From positions 1 to 64,000 of the forward strand of contig JAHLWP010000009.1 of the NCBI GenBank assembly GCA_019057865.1: a stretch of DNA of 64,000 bases, in the 5' to 3' direction. How positions within the stretch are numbered: position 1 is the first letter of the stretch; the number at the start of each line of letters is the position of its first letter. Positions 18,634 through 28,530 of this stretch are shown piece after piece. Position numbers and translations under genes: made by a program. The DNA is from Promethearchaeota archaeon (lineage in GTDB: Archaea > Asgardarchaeota > Lokiarchaeia > Sigyniarchaeales > SOKP01). Below the pieces are notes generated by a model. It ran no database searches and was not told where the DNA came from. It saw only the letters and a program-made list of their open reading frames with translations.

Positions 18634-19479
18634 ATTCCAATATTTAGGAAAGATAATATCGAACTAAATTATATAAAAGAAGGAGAAGGCGAGCCTCTTG
18701 TATTAATTAATGGATATTGTTGTAAATTAGAGAGTTGGAATTTTCAAATATCATTTTTTAAACAAAAAATGACGGTTGTTGCATTTGATAATCGAGGAGA
18801 AGGAAAAAGTTCGAGACCAAATGATCCTTATACCATCGACACCTTCGTGGAGGATATCAAGGATTTATTGGAGTATTTAGACATACAAGAACAAATCCAT
18901 CTATGCGGTTTTAGCAATGGAAGTGCTATTGCTCAGGCATTCGTATTAAAATATCCTGCTTTAGTTAAGACCCTAATCTTATTAGGAACTGCTTCTTATT
19001 TATCTGATATAGAATTTGAACAACAACTTAAAGTTCTAGAAGGGACTTTTAAAAATGCTACTCCAGAAGATATAATCCAACTTACACTTTCTTCTATGTT
19101 CTCATTGTCTTTTAGAAAAAAATTGAAACGAGACAAGGAATTATTTGAATTATACAAAAATGATATGGGTTTAATTACTCAGTTAAAAGATCCTCCCCGA
19201 TATCAAGATTACGTCAATCAATGGAAAGCATTTAAGGGCTTTGATACTCGAGAGTTATTACATACAATTACACAGCCAACTTTGATAATGGTAGGCTCTA
19301 AAGATCAAGGTAATCTGAGAGACTCAAAAGCTATGCATGAAAAAATTCCAAACTCAATTATCGAAGTACTTGAGGATATAGGGCATGGTATCATTATTGA
19401 AGCCGCAGAAAAAACTAATAACATCATGTGGAATTTTTTAAAGGAGCGTTTAAATTTAAAAACTTCAATGCAAATTTAA
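18634..19479 (+). CDS. Alpha/beta hydrolase, probable ATT start
   Basis: IPIFRKDNIELNYIKEGEGEPLVLINGYCCKLESWNFQISFFKQKMTVVAFDNRGEGKSSRP...CGFSNGSAIAQ. The track starts at ATG 18769, after the conserved N-terminal part. Confidence 0.85.
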   Translation: MPIFRKDNIELNYIKEGEGEPLVLINGYCCKLESWNFQISFFKQKMTVVAFDNRGEGKSSRPNDPYTIDTFVEDIKDLLEYLDIQEQIHLCGFSNGSAIAQAFVLKYPALVKTLILLGTASYLSDIEFEQQLKVLEGTFKNATPEDIIQLTLSSMFSLSFRKKLKRDKELFELYKNDMGLITQLKDPPRYQDYVNQWKAFKGFDTRELLHTITQPTLIMVGSKDQGNLRDSKAMHEKIPNSIIEVLEDIGHGIIIEAAEKTNNIMWNFLKERLNLKTSMQI

Positions 19480-19576
19480 TAAATATTTGTAAATGTTCAA
19501 CACAATTTCGCGAACTTTTTTTATATATTACATTCTGCTCATTTTCTTTAAAAAAAATAATATTTTTTTATAAAAA

Positions 19577-20845
19577 TTAGTAATATGTATCAGGAATAGA
19601 TGGTTTTTTTGGAAATAGAATTTTGATCAATTTTTCTGATCCTGGTTTCAAAATTGAATCTTTGAGAATATATTTAATTTCTTCAAAAGTTTTATCTGAA
19701 AGAAGTAATTTTATTAAAGTTGAGTTAGGTATTTTAACATCGCAACTTCCTGGGATAGGATATCCTTTTTTTACCTCAATATCTTCAACTTTCCCATTTT
19801 TGAATCTTAAAGTAAAGATCTCTCTATAATCACTAATTACAATATCTTGAGATAATCCTTTATATGAAGATCTTTCTATTCTTTGTTCTAATACCGGACT
19901 AATAGCATGCAAAAATTCTTTGATATTTGGGATTCTGATTTGCCAGCCGTAACCTAAATCTCTCTTTCCTCCTATTGAGCAAATATATTGTGCAAATTTT
20001 GTATCAGAATTTACGTGAAAGACAATTTGATCCTTTTCCTCATTAAGGGTTTTAACGCATTGTAAAATCTTAATCATACTTTCTTCATTGACTTCCGGAA
20101 CTATAAGTGAAAAAGCAACATTATCATAAGACATGCCAATAGAAAAATAAGAAATTGGCTTTCCTTTTATCTTGATAAGAAATGTACTTAAAAAATTATC
20201 GTCAAAATCATCATTCATGAACTTATACATAAAATTATCTGAATTAAATCTGTTGGTTACAAAAAATCTTTCTTGTTCTTTATTATAAATCGATTTAATG
20301 AAAGCTAAGTCTTGTTTTGCAGCTTTTTGAAAAGAAATCATTTCAAGTTTTCTTGAAGGGACTTGACTTTTATTTAATAATATGCGTTCATCAAGATTTA
20401 AAGCAAATTCATATCCAAATCTTCGATAATAATAGGGAATCCCTCTAATTACAGAAAGGAGGTATCCTTCTTGTCTCATGATGTTCTCATATAATTTATT
20501 CATAATTCCCATAAGCCCTCTATTTCTATATTCAGGTAGAGTACCTACAAGCCCCATTTCACATATAGGGATTGGTATTCCATTAAAATTCCATTCTAAT
20601 GGCATTAGTGTAATAGAAGAAACTATTTTATTGGAATCCTTTTTTTCTATATAAATCCAATAGATTTCGTCTCTCTTGGGATGTTGCAAATATAAGCGAC
20701 TTATATATTTTTTTAAGGATTCTTCTTGATGCACAGTTACATTAAATGAAAGAAGCCTTTCTAATTCATCTGTATCATCAATAGCTACTCGTAAGGTCAA
20801 ATTATTTCCAATTATTTTAGAATATCCTTTTTGTATCATCATCAA
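19577..20845 (-). CDS. GNAT acetyltransferase, Eis-like with C-terminal SCP2-like region
   Basis: ICEMGLVGTLPEYRNRGLMGIMNKLYENIMRQEGYLLSVIRGIPYYYRRFGYEFALN. Confidence 0.75.
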   Translation of the reverse strand: MMMIQKGYSKIIGNNLTLRVAIDDTDELERLLSFNVTVHQEESLKKYISRLYLQHPKRDEIYWIYIEKKDSNKIVSSITLMPLEWNFNGIPIPICEMGLVGTLPEYRNRGLMGIMNKLYENIMRQEGYLLSVIRGIPYYYRRFGYEFALNLDERILLNKSQVPSRKLEMISFQKAAKQDLAFIKSIYNKEQERFFVTNRFNSDNFMYKFMNDDFDDNFLSTFLIKIKGKPISYFSIGMSYDNVAFSLIVPEVNEESMIKILQCVKTLNEEKDQIVFHVNSDTKFAQYICSIGGKRDLGYGWQIRIPNIKEFLHAISPVLEQRIERSSYKGLSQDIVISDYREIFTLRFKNGKVEDIEVKKGYPIPGSCDVKIPNSTLIKLLLSDKTFEEIKYILKDSILKPGSEKLIKILFPKKPSIPDTYY

Positions 20846-21095
20846 CTTTTAAATAATAAAAATTTTCATTGAATAAGCAAATTTAAACCATATTAAAAAA
20901 TTTGTTTGATAACTATGAAAGAAAATTCTACAATTAAGCCATCTATAACCTGTCCATTAAAACCAAAATTTCATTTTTTAGCGCTCTTAAATTGGAATAT
21001 TTAAAAACTGAATAATTTAAGGTTTTAAAAATGGACTCCTAATGTCTTATATTATCTCAAACCAACTTTAAATATAAAATCAATGTCATTGAAAA

Positions 21096-21920
21096 ATGCT
21101 AGCTGACAAACCCATTAAATCAATCATTATTTTAATAGTTACAAATTTAGCTATAGTTGTTGCTGCAGCTTTTATATCTTTATTAATTCCATCTATCGAT
21201 CAAAATGTTGACCAGATCATACAAATCATTGTTACTTTTATGTTTTGGTGCTCATTAGTGTTTTTAATTGTCCCATTTGTTTATAAACTCCCAAAAAAAT
21301 GCGATACTTTTCGAGTTTATTTAGATGGGATTCATTTAACTAATTATCGCCCTTTTTCAAGGATACTATTGTATACTGTTAGCTGTTATTTTATTTTTGT
21401 TATCTTTCAACTTATTGGATCTTTAATATATGGTCAATACAGTTTCGATACTTCTCGAATATTGCCTCCTGAATCATATTGGCTACTAAATATTAACGCT
21501 GGACTATTTGAGGAAATAATGTTTCGAGGGATCATATTAACTCTATTATTGGCAGCCATTTCTGAAAAAAAATCCTTAATTATTTCCGCAGTTCTTTTTG
21601 GAGTAGTACATTATGCAAATCTGCTTCATGAGTTTAATTATGAACATCTTATTTTTACAACGGCTCAAGTTATTTGGGCAATCGGTATGGGACTACTCTG
21701 GGGATATTTAGTCATAAAAACAAATTCCCTCATACCAGGTATAATTTTACATTATTTAAGTAATGCTCTTGATTCCTTATGGCTTTTTGTACCAAACTCA
21801 TCAATCGAAATAAAACTCTTATATATGTTATTATTTGGAAAATTTATCCCTATCATCTTGTCAATGTTTTGGATAAAATTCATTTCTAATTCTGGAAAAA
21901 GAACTTCTAAAGTGTATTAA
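21096..21920 (+). CDS. CPBP family intramembrane glutamic protease (CAAX/Abi)
   Basis: NAGLFEEIMFRGIILTLLL, SAVLFGVVHYANLLHE, GIILHYLSNALDSLW; multiple hydrophobic segments. Confidence 0.88.
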   Translation: MLADKPIKSIIILIVTNLAIVVAAAFISLLIPSIDQNVDQIIQIIVTFMFWCSLVFLIVPFVYKLPKKCDTFRVYLDGIHLTNYRPFSRILLYTVSCYFIFVIFQLIGSLIYGQYSFDTSRILPPESYWLLNINAGLFEEIMFRGIILTLLLAAISEKKSLIISAVLFGVVHYANLLHEFNYEHLIFTTAQVIWAIGMGLLWGYLVIKTNSLIPGIILHYLSNALDSLWLFVPNSSIEIKLLYMLLFGKFIPIILSMFWIKFISNSGKRTSKVY

Positions 21921-21923
21921 ACA

Positions 21924-24155
21924 TTAAATCCTAAAATAGATTGTTTTTGGAGTAGTTCTTACACAAATTGATTTACTTAAGTCAATTGCAGTTGTCCATA
22001 TATCTTCATCCCAGGTTTTTTCACTTTCTGCAATTTTTAATAACTTTTTTATAGCTTTTATTGTATTTGCGCAGGTTATCTGTTTATTTGTTTTAGATTT
22101 TTCACTTATATAATTCTGAACGCTATTTTTTACTTGTTCTAGCCCAATTTCAATGGGGGATCGTTGTGTAATTGGAGTTATCTTGAATAATTGTGCTTCC
22201 GAGCTATATTCATGCACTGGGGGTTGAATAAATTCAGTTATTTTTGTTTCTGGTGAAGGAATCGTAATTTCAGTGAGTTTAGATAGCTCTTTTAATTTAC
22301 TTCTAATTGTAATAGGGGATAAATTGAGTTTATTTAGAATAAATTCAACATCTTGAAGGGGAGGTTCGATTCTAAAAATATTTTCATAATGTACCATTAA
22401 TGAGATATAAGCTAATTCAAGATCATTTAATTTACTTATTCTACCTAAATGTGGATATAGTTCATTTGGAAGACTGTATCTATGCCGTATGTCTAATTCA
22501 ACATTAGTTATCCAAATGACATAATCTAAGGCTTTCTCTCTTAACAAATCAAATGTTTTATTAATATCTCCTTTTGAAACTTCTTTTCCTTTCCGATACA
22601 TCTTAACTTCTATTCCGACCTTCTTTATATATTCAGAACCTTCATTTCCAAAAAATTCTAAAAAAACATCAGGCTTTTTCTTTGATTCTCCTAAGGGAGG
22701 CTCATGTTTCACATCTGTTAAGTAATTGTAATCAGGTTGAGTGCTTAAAATTTCAAAGAATTTGCATAAAACATTCTCAACCATTGTGGATCGCTGTTTA
22801 TCTTGAATATGACTATCTAAAAGCTTATTCCTAAGTTCTTTTTGTTCGATATAAGAAAGAGTTAAATCATCCCTAGTTCTAAAAGCCCTGAAAGCTTTAA
22901 AGAAAGTATCAACAAGTTCTAGTTCTTTAGTTTTCCTATAACTCTCTATTAATTCATATAGATTTTTTAATGTCTTTCTTAAATCTTGCCCATTATTTTC
23001 ATAAAGATATTTAATACTGTTTTCTCCAAATGGGAATAAGATCTTATCATGTGGAGGACTAAAATTGAATTTATTCCAGAAGTTCAGGATGTATTGAGTT
23101 ATTACCATAATAACAGTATCAGGATCTAAATTAGTAAGGGCGAGAGTTTTTGACCAATAATCTAATTGTTGACGTTGGTCGCCTTGTAGTACATCATCAA
23201 AGTCACTATAAGCGTCTAAAGTGCCTGAAAGAATAATGGTCATAAATTTCTTTTGTCGCAAATTTAAAAGTAATGAAAACAAATTGGAAAATACTTTGTC
23301 TTTTAATCCTGACCCTCCTGCTTCTAAATGGTCAAAAATTACAACAAAACAAGTCTTATTATCAAATGTCCATCTAAACATCTCAATTAATTCGTCAATG
23401 TATTTTGATGCATCATTATCAGTGCTCACATTGAAACCTTTGTATGCATCATTTCCTCTAAAGGCGTTGAGACTTTCCATATATTCTGGATTCTGAACAT
23501 AAGACTTCCAAAAAGTTAATAAGAAGTTTAAATCAACAGGTATAAATCGGTTTAATATCGCTGCGTTTTCGTTGACTAAATCGAAAATTTTCTGATTAAA
23601 ACGAGCATTCTGAGTTTTTTCTTTAATATAATCAAGATTAGAAGTTAATTTTAAAACATCCTCTCCAGAAAACTTATGTAATAATTGCTCTTCAAGTTTA
23701 CCTCCTTTTTCAGTAATGAGTTTTATAACTTTACTAATCGTGCTCATGAGTAGCAAATCTAAAAATTCTACCTTTTCCAATCTTGAAACAATTTGACGGT
23801 AAAATGATTTCATCTTAAAATCTTCAGGTTGCCCACTCGTTTCGAGATATACAATAGGGAGGAGAAATTCTTTACTCAACTCATCTACAGAGTAGCAAAT
23901 TAAGGTAGATTTTCCAATCCCTTGCTTTCCAATTACTCGAAGTAATTTTGGCTCAAAATATTTAATACTATCTTTTATTTCTTCAGATATCTCTTTTATA
24001 TAATCATCTCGGCCAAAACAAAAGAGAGGAGGATTATTATAAAAGTTTATGGCAATTGGAGGTTTTGGAAAGGGATTTAGATTTTCTCTATTAATAATTT
24101 CAGTTTTACACTTCTTTAACCAATCTTTTTGAGTTTTATATCCATCCAATTGCAT
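21924..24155 (-). CDS. AAA+/ORC-like P-loop ATPase with PD-(D/E)XK-like nuclease region
   Basis: Walker A GKQGIGKST; Walker B-like CFVVIFDHLE; C-terminal KKPDVFLEFFGNEGSEYIKKVGIEVKMYRKGKEVSKGDI resembles a D...ExK nuclease core. Confidence 0.6.
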   Translation of the reverse strand: MQLDGYKTQKDWLKKCKTEIINRENLNPFPKPPIAINFYNNPPLFCFGRDDYIKEISEEIKDSIKYFEPKLLRVIGKQGIGKSTLICYSVDELSKEFLLPIVYLETSGQPEDFKMKSFYRQIVSRLEKVEFLDLLLMSTISKVIKLITEKGGKLEEQLLHKFSGEDVLKLTSNLDYIKEKTQNARFNQKIFDLVNENAAILNRFIPVDLNFLLTFWKSYVQNPEYMESLNAFRGNDAYKGFNVSTDNDASKYIDELIEMFRWTFDNKTCFVVIFDHLEAGGSGLKDKVFSNLFSLLLNLRQKKFMTIILSGTLDAYSDFDDVLQGDQRQQLDYWSKTLALTNLDPDTVIMVITQYILNFWNKFNFSPPHDKILFPFGENSIKYLYENNGQDLRKTLKNLYELIESYRKTKELELVDTFFKAFRAFRTRDDLTLSYIEQKELRNKLLDSHIQDKQRSTMVENVLCKFFEILSTQPDYNYLTDVKHEPPLGESKKKPDVFLEFFGNEGSEYIKKVGIEVKMYRKGKEVSKGDINKTFDLLREKALDYVIWITNVELDIRHRYSLPNELYPHLGRISKLNDLELAYISLMVHYENIFRIEPPLQDVEFILNKLNLSPITIRSKLKELSKLTEITIPSPETKITEFIQPPVHEYSSEAQLFKITPITQRSPIEIGLEQVKNSVQNYISEKSKTNKQITCANTIKAIKKLLKIAESEKTWDEDIWTTAIDLSKSICVRTTPKTIYFRI

Positions 24156-24162
24156 AATTTCT

Positions 24163-24705
24163 TTAAATTTTCTTTAATTTAAACCATACATAAGTTTGAC
24201 CATCTTTAACCAAAGGTTCACCTTGAACTATTTTACCAGGCTGTAAATCAACCTTATACTCCATAAACAACTTATACAGCTCATTATGTATTCTTTCTCT
24301 AGACCATGGGATAAAATCTTTGATTTTTTGAGTAAGAGCTGAAATAGAAACAAAATCACCAAATCTTTTTTCAAGAGAGTTATAGGCAGTATTAATTGTT
24401 CTAATAAATTGCTGTTTAGTTATATCTTGAAATTTTTCTTCAGGTTCTGTCTTAAAAACTACATTTTCTAGTTTTGATAGCCTTATTTCAAAATCTTGAA
24501 ATTTATTTAATATTAATTCTAAATCCGAAATTGCACTACTAGATGTAGTAGTTTGGGTTATACTAGTTTTTTTAATTCCTTTTCCTTTTTTTCTCCGTTG
24601 AATTTCCCATTTTCTGAAGTTTGCAGTGATTTTATCTCTCCATATAGCATTCTTTCCAGTTTCTGCTTCAAATTGTAGCATTAATTCTGTCTTTTTAATA
24701 GTCAT
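24163..24705 (-). CDS. Small partner of the AAA+ ATPase with an N-terminal TGKxAxW motif
   Basis: MLQFEAETGKNAIWRDKITANFRKWEIQRRKKGKG; 7 nt upstream of the ATPase ORF on the same strand. Confidence 0.5.
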   Translation of the reverse strand: MTIKKTELMLQFEAETGKNAIWRDKITANFRKWEIQRRKKGKGIKKTSITQTTTSSSAISDLELILNKFQDFEIRLSKLENVVFKTEPEEKFQDITKQQFIRTINTAYNSLEKRFGDFVSISALTQKIKDFIPWSRERIHNELYKLFMEYKVDLQPGKIVQGEPLVKDGQTYVWFKLKKI

Positions 24706-25154
24706 AAGTGGGACAATTTTTTGTTTTATCTAACGATTTCTAAATAAAATACCTATTAAAAAATATTTAAATTTACTTCTTTTTTGATTTGCCTTGAAAT
24801 CGTGGATTGTTACGATTTAATTGATTTGCCCGATTATCTCTCCCTGCTTTATAAGCAGGATTATTTTTATTTTTAACTATTGACCTATTATCATTAGGAG
24901 CTCAATCTCATAGATTTAAACAAGAACCTAAAAATATTAAAAGTAATTTTATAATATCTGAAGAAAATATTTTAAAAGATTATCAATTGAATGGAAATCG
25001 TTTGAAAACATTATTTTAAAGTTTAAAATTGAAGATAGATGAGATAAAAGTTTTTTGAAACTTAAACTAAAGAGTTTATCGCGTAAAGAAAAGGTAAAAA
25101 CAAAAGTTGAAGAAGAAAAAGAATATTGGAAATTAATAAAGAATATTTAAAAAT

Positions 25155-26879
25155 TTATATTTTAAAATTAACTCTTATAAATTCATCAGGATAATTAAGC
25201 GCATTGAAAAATAAGGGCGTTCCAGAAAAAAATAACGGTGAGAGTGGACCAATAGTCATAAAAGGATACTCTCGTTTTCCTAAACCACTTTGCGGATCTT
25301 TAAAGTTTTGATATAACCTTATTGCTTCTCTATTACCTCCTATAATTTCCTGGAGGGCGCGCAATTCATTACCCCAACCAAGACCAAACCCAAATGTAAA
25401 GACTCTTATTTGATTGATAATTTCATGATGGATACTTGAAAGCGTCTGACTAATAAACATCCATCCAAGGCCGTATTTTCGAGTGGTTCTAATAGCATCA
25501 ATAAAGGTTGTTCTTATTCTTTTGATATTTTCATTTTCTATTCTTCCTCTCGGTGCTAACCTATGCGCCTCGTCAACTACTACTAAAGAGTTTATGTTGC
25601 CTCCTTGTTTAAATTTATTTTCTGTCTGTATCGTAATTTTACTAAGAAATTGTTGTATTGCAATTAATTGAATATCTTCATTCCACAAGATATTCGTAGG
25701 TTTTTCTCTTGATGATAAATCTATTATAACTAAAGGATTTCCTTCTGATGCTTTTTCAAATAAAGTTGTTAATCTCACACTGTCTTTAGCTCTTTTATAG
25801 CTAAATAAATTTGTAATTCCTGCCCATAAATCATACATACTGTCTTCATTTAATGAAAGCCATACACTCTTGACTCTTTCTCTCGGCTCTTTAGTAAAAA
25901 TTACCCTCTGTAAAAACTGTTCATCAGGGATTAAACTCCATACTATTTTAAATGCATCTCTTCTGTAATATTCCCAAGGTTTAAATCCATTAAATATTTG
26001 GGTTTTAGTATTAAGAATTCTAATAATTTCATCTACAAAACGAGGCCAATGTTCTTCATAATAGATTTTTAATCTATTAAAGAATCCTGAGGCAATTAAT
26101 AGATCTTTGAATAAACTGTCGGAATAATCAAGCACTAAATTTTGTATTGTATAGATTTTAATTTTTCTACCTATTTCTTTCTCAATTATTTGTTTTAATT
26201 TTTCATTAGAAGAAAACTCAAGAGAGAATTCACCTTGAGGATCCAAAATAAAAATCGACATATTTTTATGTTTTGCATAACCACTCACCATCATTTTAGC
26301 TAGAACAGATTTACCAGAACCTGTTTTACCAAAAATACCAATGTGATAAGCTTCACCAATACCATCCTTTCCAATGTCGAAATGTTTAAACCACATTGGA
26401 AGTTTTATGTTTGAACCATAAGCTTTCCCTAAGTAAAATAACTCTTCTTGGTAATCATCTAATAAATCCTCCATTATTTCTTCATCAAATAATTTAATGG
26501 AAGTTCCTGTTGGTGGTACTGTACCTAGTATGCTAGGAACAAGATGTTGATCGTTGTTAGCAAAAACAGAACTCACCATCATTTTAGCAATATGAAGATC
26601 TTGCCTTTCTGTGATTGGGTCAACTCGGCCTTTTTGTCTAATAATACCTCTCATAGTTGGGTCTTTAGCTCAAATATTTCGCATCACGATTTCAGATATT
26701 TGTCCTAAAGCATAATGGGCCATTCCATCTTGCATAAAATTAAAAATGCTTAACTTACCTACTAATTTTTTATTAACCGCAGTTCCAATTATATCAATCG
26801 TTAATTCTCCTGTCGAAGAGGGAGAACCAATTACTCCTATTCTTTCTGCCTTGTCAATTTTCTCATTAACATTACTAAT
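25155..26879 (-). pseudogene. herA: HerA-family helicase gene with an in-frame TGA and probable ATT start
   Basis: ORF 25155..26654: GIFGKTGSGKSVLAKMMVSGYAKHKNMSIFILDPQGEFSLEF, LVVVDEAHRLAPRG. Upstream in the same frame: SNVNEKIDKAERIGVIGSPSSTGELTIDIIGTAVNKKLVGKLSIFNFMQDGMAHYALGQISEIVMRNI*AKDPTMRGIIRQKG (TGA at 26670..26672). Confidence 0.85.
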
Positions 26880-26890
26880 TTTTAATCACC

Positions 26891-28027
26891 TCATTTCCCC
26901 CAATCAGTACGATATCCATGTAAGGTAAAATAAATATTCCCTTCTTCTCCTTTCCAATTTAAAGTCATATCTTGAGTTGCTGTTCTTCTAATCGCTGGTA
27001 AGGCTTTTCTTAGATGTTTAACCATTCTATCTGCGAAATATAATGGATAAGGTTCTATAATCCCTGGAACACCACATTGTAATTTTATAGATTCAAATAA
27101 CATTGCTAACCTATAATTATTCGTTGCTATTGAAGGAGCAATTTCCACTCTTAATACTGGAAAAAATTCAGATGGTCTATAGTAAACCATATTAATCTCA
27201 TTTAATGCATTTATGATCCTTTTGAATTGTTCTATTGTATCAGATGGCAAGTAATCTAGGCTCCATTTTGATATTGGTTTTTCAATTTTCATCGGCCCTA
27301 CAAATTCACCTGCTTTTAATATGAATGAAAGTAACCCACGATCTTCAAATCCATCCAAATTCAAAATATTTTGTGATATTTGATTTATAGTAGTATATTT
27401 AGGTACACCAGTGAATATTTGGTCAGATTTTTTAGAAATAAGTATTTTTTCATACGATTTCAATGCCGGATTTAATAATTCAAATAGTACATTGATTAGT
27501 TCCTTTACAGGGGTGATATTAGGATTTAAAGCTTTAATAATATTAATAAAATGTGACATTAACGAACCATCGATAAATACTACATCGTGAGGTGCATTTC
27601 CCGCCAGAATCAATTCCATACACATCATTATTGCTCTTGAAATCATAGTAGTAGTATCATTATGGGGTAGAGTTAGAACGTTAGAGTTATGATATGGTGC
27701 TGACCAATATCTAACTTCAGTTGGAGGTGCTAATCCTTCAACCGCTACACCAGCAATACCAACTATATCTGTAGAGAGTAATTTCTCTACAGCAAAAGCT
27801 CCATCTACACCACAAGTTGTTGGATGAGATGGCGTTAATGTAATTTCAGAATCTTTTCTTAGTAAATTTTTATCTTTTAATGTATTTCTCGCTTGTTTTT
27901 TAAGATTTAATAATTTTTGAAAGGTAATTGACAATTTTCTACTTATTCCATCACATTGAATTAACATATCCTCAACTAAAGCCTCAGGTAATTCTTTAAA
28001 AGGAGTTTTTAAAATACTTCTCGACAT
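26891..28027 (-). CDS. nurA: NurA-domain nuclease
   Basis: TTCGVDGAFAVEKLLSTDIVGIAGVAVEGL, DVVFIDGSLMSHFINII; gene next to herA on the same strand. Confidence 0.8.
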   Translation of the reverse strand: MSRSILKTPFKELPEALVEDMLIQCDGISRKLSITFQKLLNLKKQARNTLKDKNLLRKDSEITLTPSHPTTCGVDGAFAVEKLLSTDIVGIAGVAVEGLAPPTEVRYWSAPYHNSNVLTLPHNDTTTMISRAIMMCMELILAGNAPHDVVFIDGSLMSHFINIIKALNPNITPVKELINVLFELLNPALKSYEKILISKKSDQIFTGVPKYTTINQISQNILNLDGFEDRGLLSFILKAGEFVGPMKIEKPISKWSLDYLPSDTIEQFKRIINALNEINMVYYRPSEFFPVLRVEIAPSIATNNYRLAMLFESIKLQCGVPGIIEPYPLYFADRMVKHLRKALPAIRRTATQDMTLNWKGEEGNIYFTLHGYRTDWGK

Positions 28028-28272
28028 TAAATAAATCTCAACTCATTGAATTTTATCTTAAAATTTCTTAAATATATTGTACATTTAGGTAAAAATAAAT
28101 GTTATTAAATTTAGACTGAAACAGATGAAAATAATTATTTTCAAAAGATTAATAATTAGAATTTAATCAAAAAGGGGTATATTATATGAATATTAAATTC
28201 AAGCTGTTTTTCATCAATAATAAGCTATCTAATATTTGTTATTGAATCTCTTAAAGTAAGATTATTAATTTG

Positions 28273-28336
28273 CTCATTCGTTTATAAGATTGCAAATTTT
28301 TTGCGGATTTCTTGTAGAGAAGACGAAAGGTCTGCC
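28273..28336 (+). repeat. Copy R5: short 3' remnant of a PH-like gene
   Basis: Reverse complement reads GRPFVFSTRNPQKICNLINE*, the same C-terminal end as gene 3963..4475. Confidence 0.8.
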
Positions 28337-28390
28337 CTACAATTAATCACAATTAAAAAATATGAATAATTTCTTTGAAAAAGGAATTCC

Positions 28391-28513
28391 CTATAAAACC
28401 TTCTTTCCACATACTTGACAAATTGATTGTCCTTCTGGAAGTTTAGCGCCGCAATGCTTGCAATATAATTCATTTAACAAAAGAAAAAGGTTAAAAGGCA
28501 GTAAATAGGGCAT
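28391..28513 (-). CDS. Short double zinc-ribbon ORF, possible fragment of a Roadblock/zinc-ribbon gene
   Basis: MPYLLPFNLFLLLNELYCKHCGAKLPEGQSICQVCGKKVL*, similar to the C-terminus of 30186..30701 (ELYCKFCGSKLAKKQKFCSLCGKMII). Confidence 0.5.
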   Translation of the reverse strand: MPYLLPFNLFLLLNELYCKHCGAKLPEGQSICQVCGKKVL

Positions 28514-28530
28514 AATTAAAAATTTTTATC

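Noticed and set aside
12448-21059. 33-bp match AAAATGGACTCCTAAT(A/G)TCTTATATTATCTCA at about 12448 and 21027
   Set aside because: Only two copies seen, no structure or consistent gene context; could be a remnant of a larger repeat but not supportable here.
24781-24900. Possible small basic minus-strand ORF (...KNKNNPAYKAGRDNRANQLNRNNPRFQGKSKKK*)
   Set aside because: Looks coding in composition, but no convincing start and it is short; kept out of the feature list.
26670-26672. Selenocysteine or Trp recoding of TGA in herA
   Set aside because: Other genes in the window end in TGA and use TGG for Trp; no SECIS-like element recognised. Decay or sequence error is simpler.
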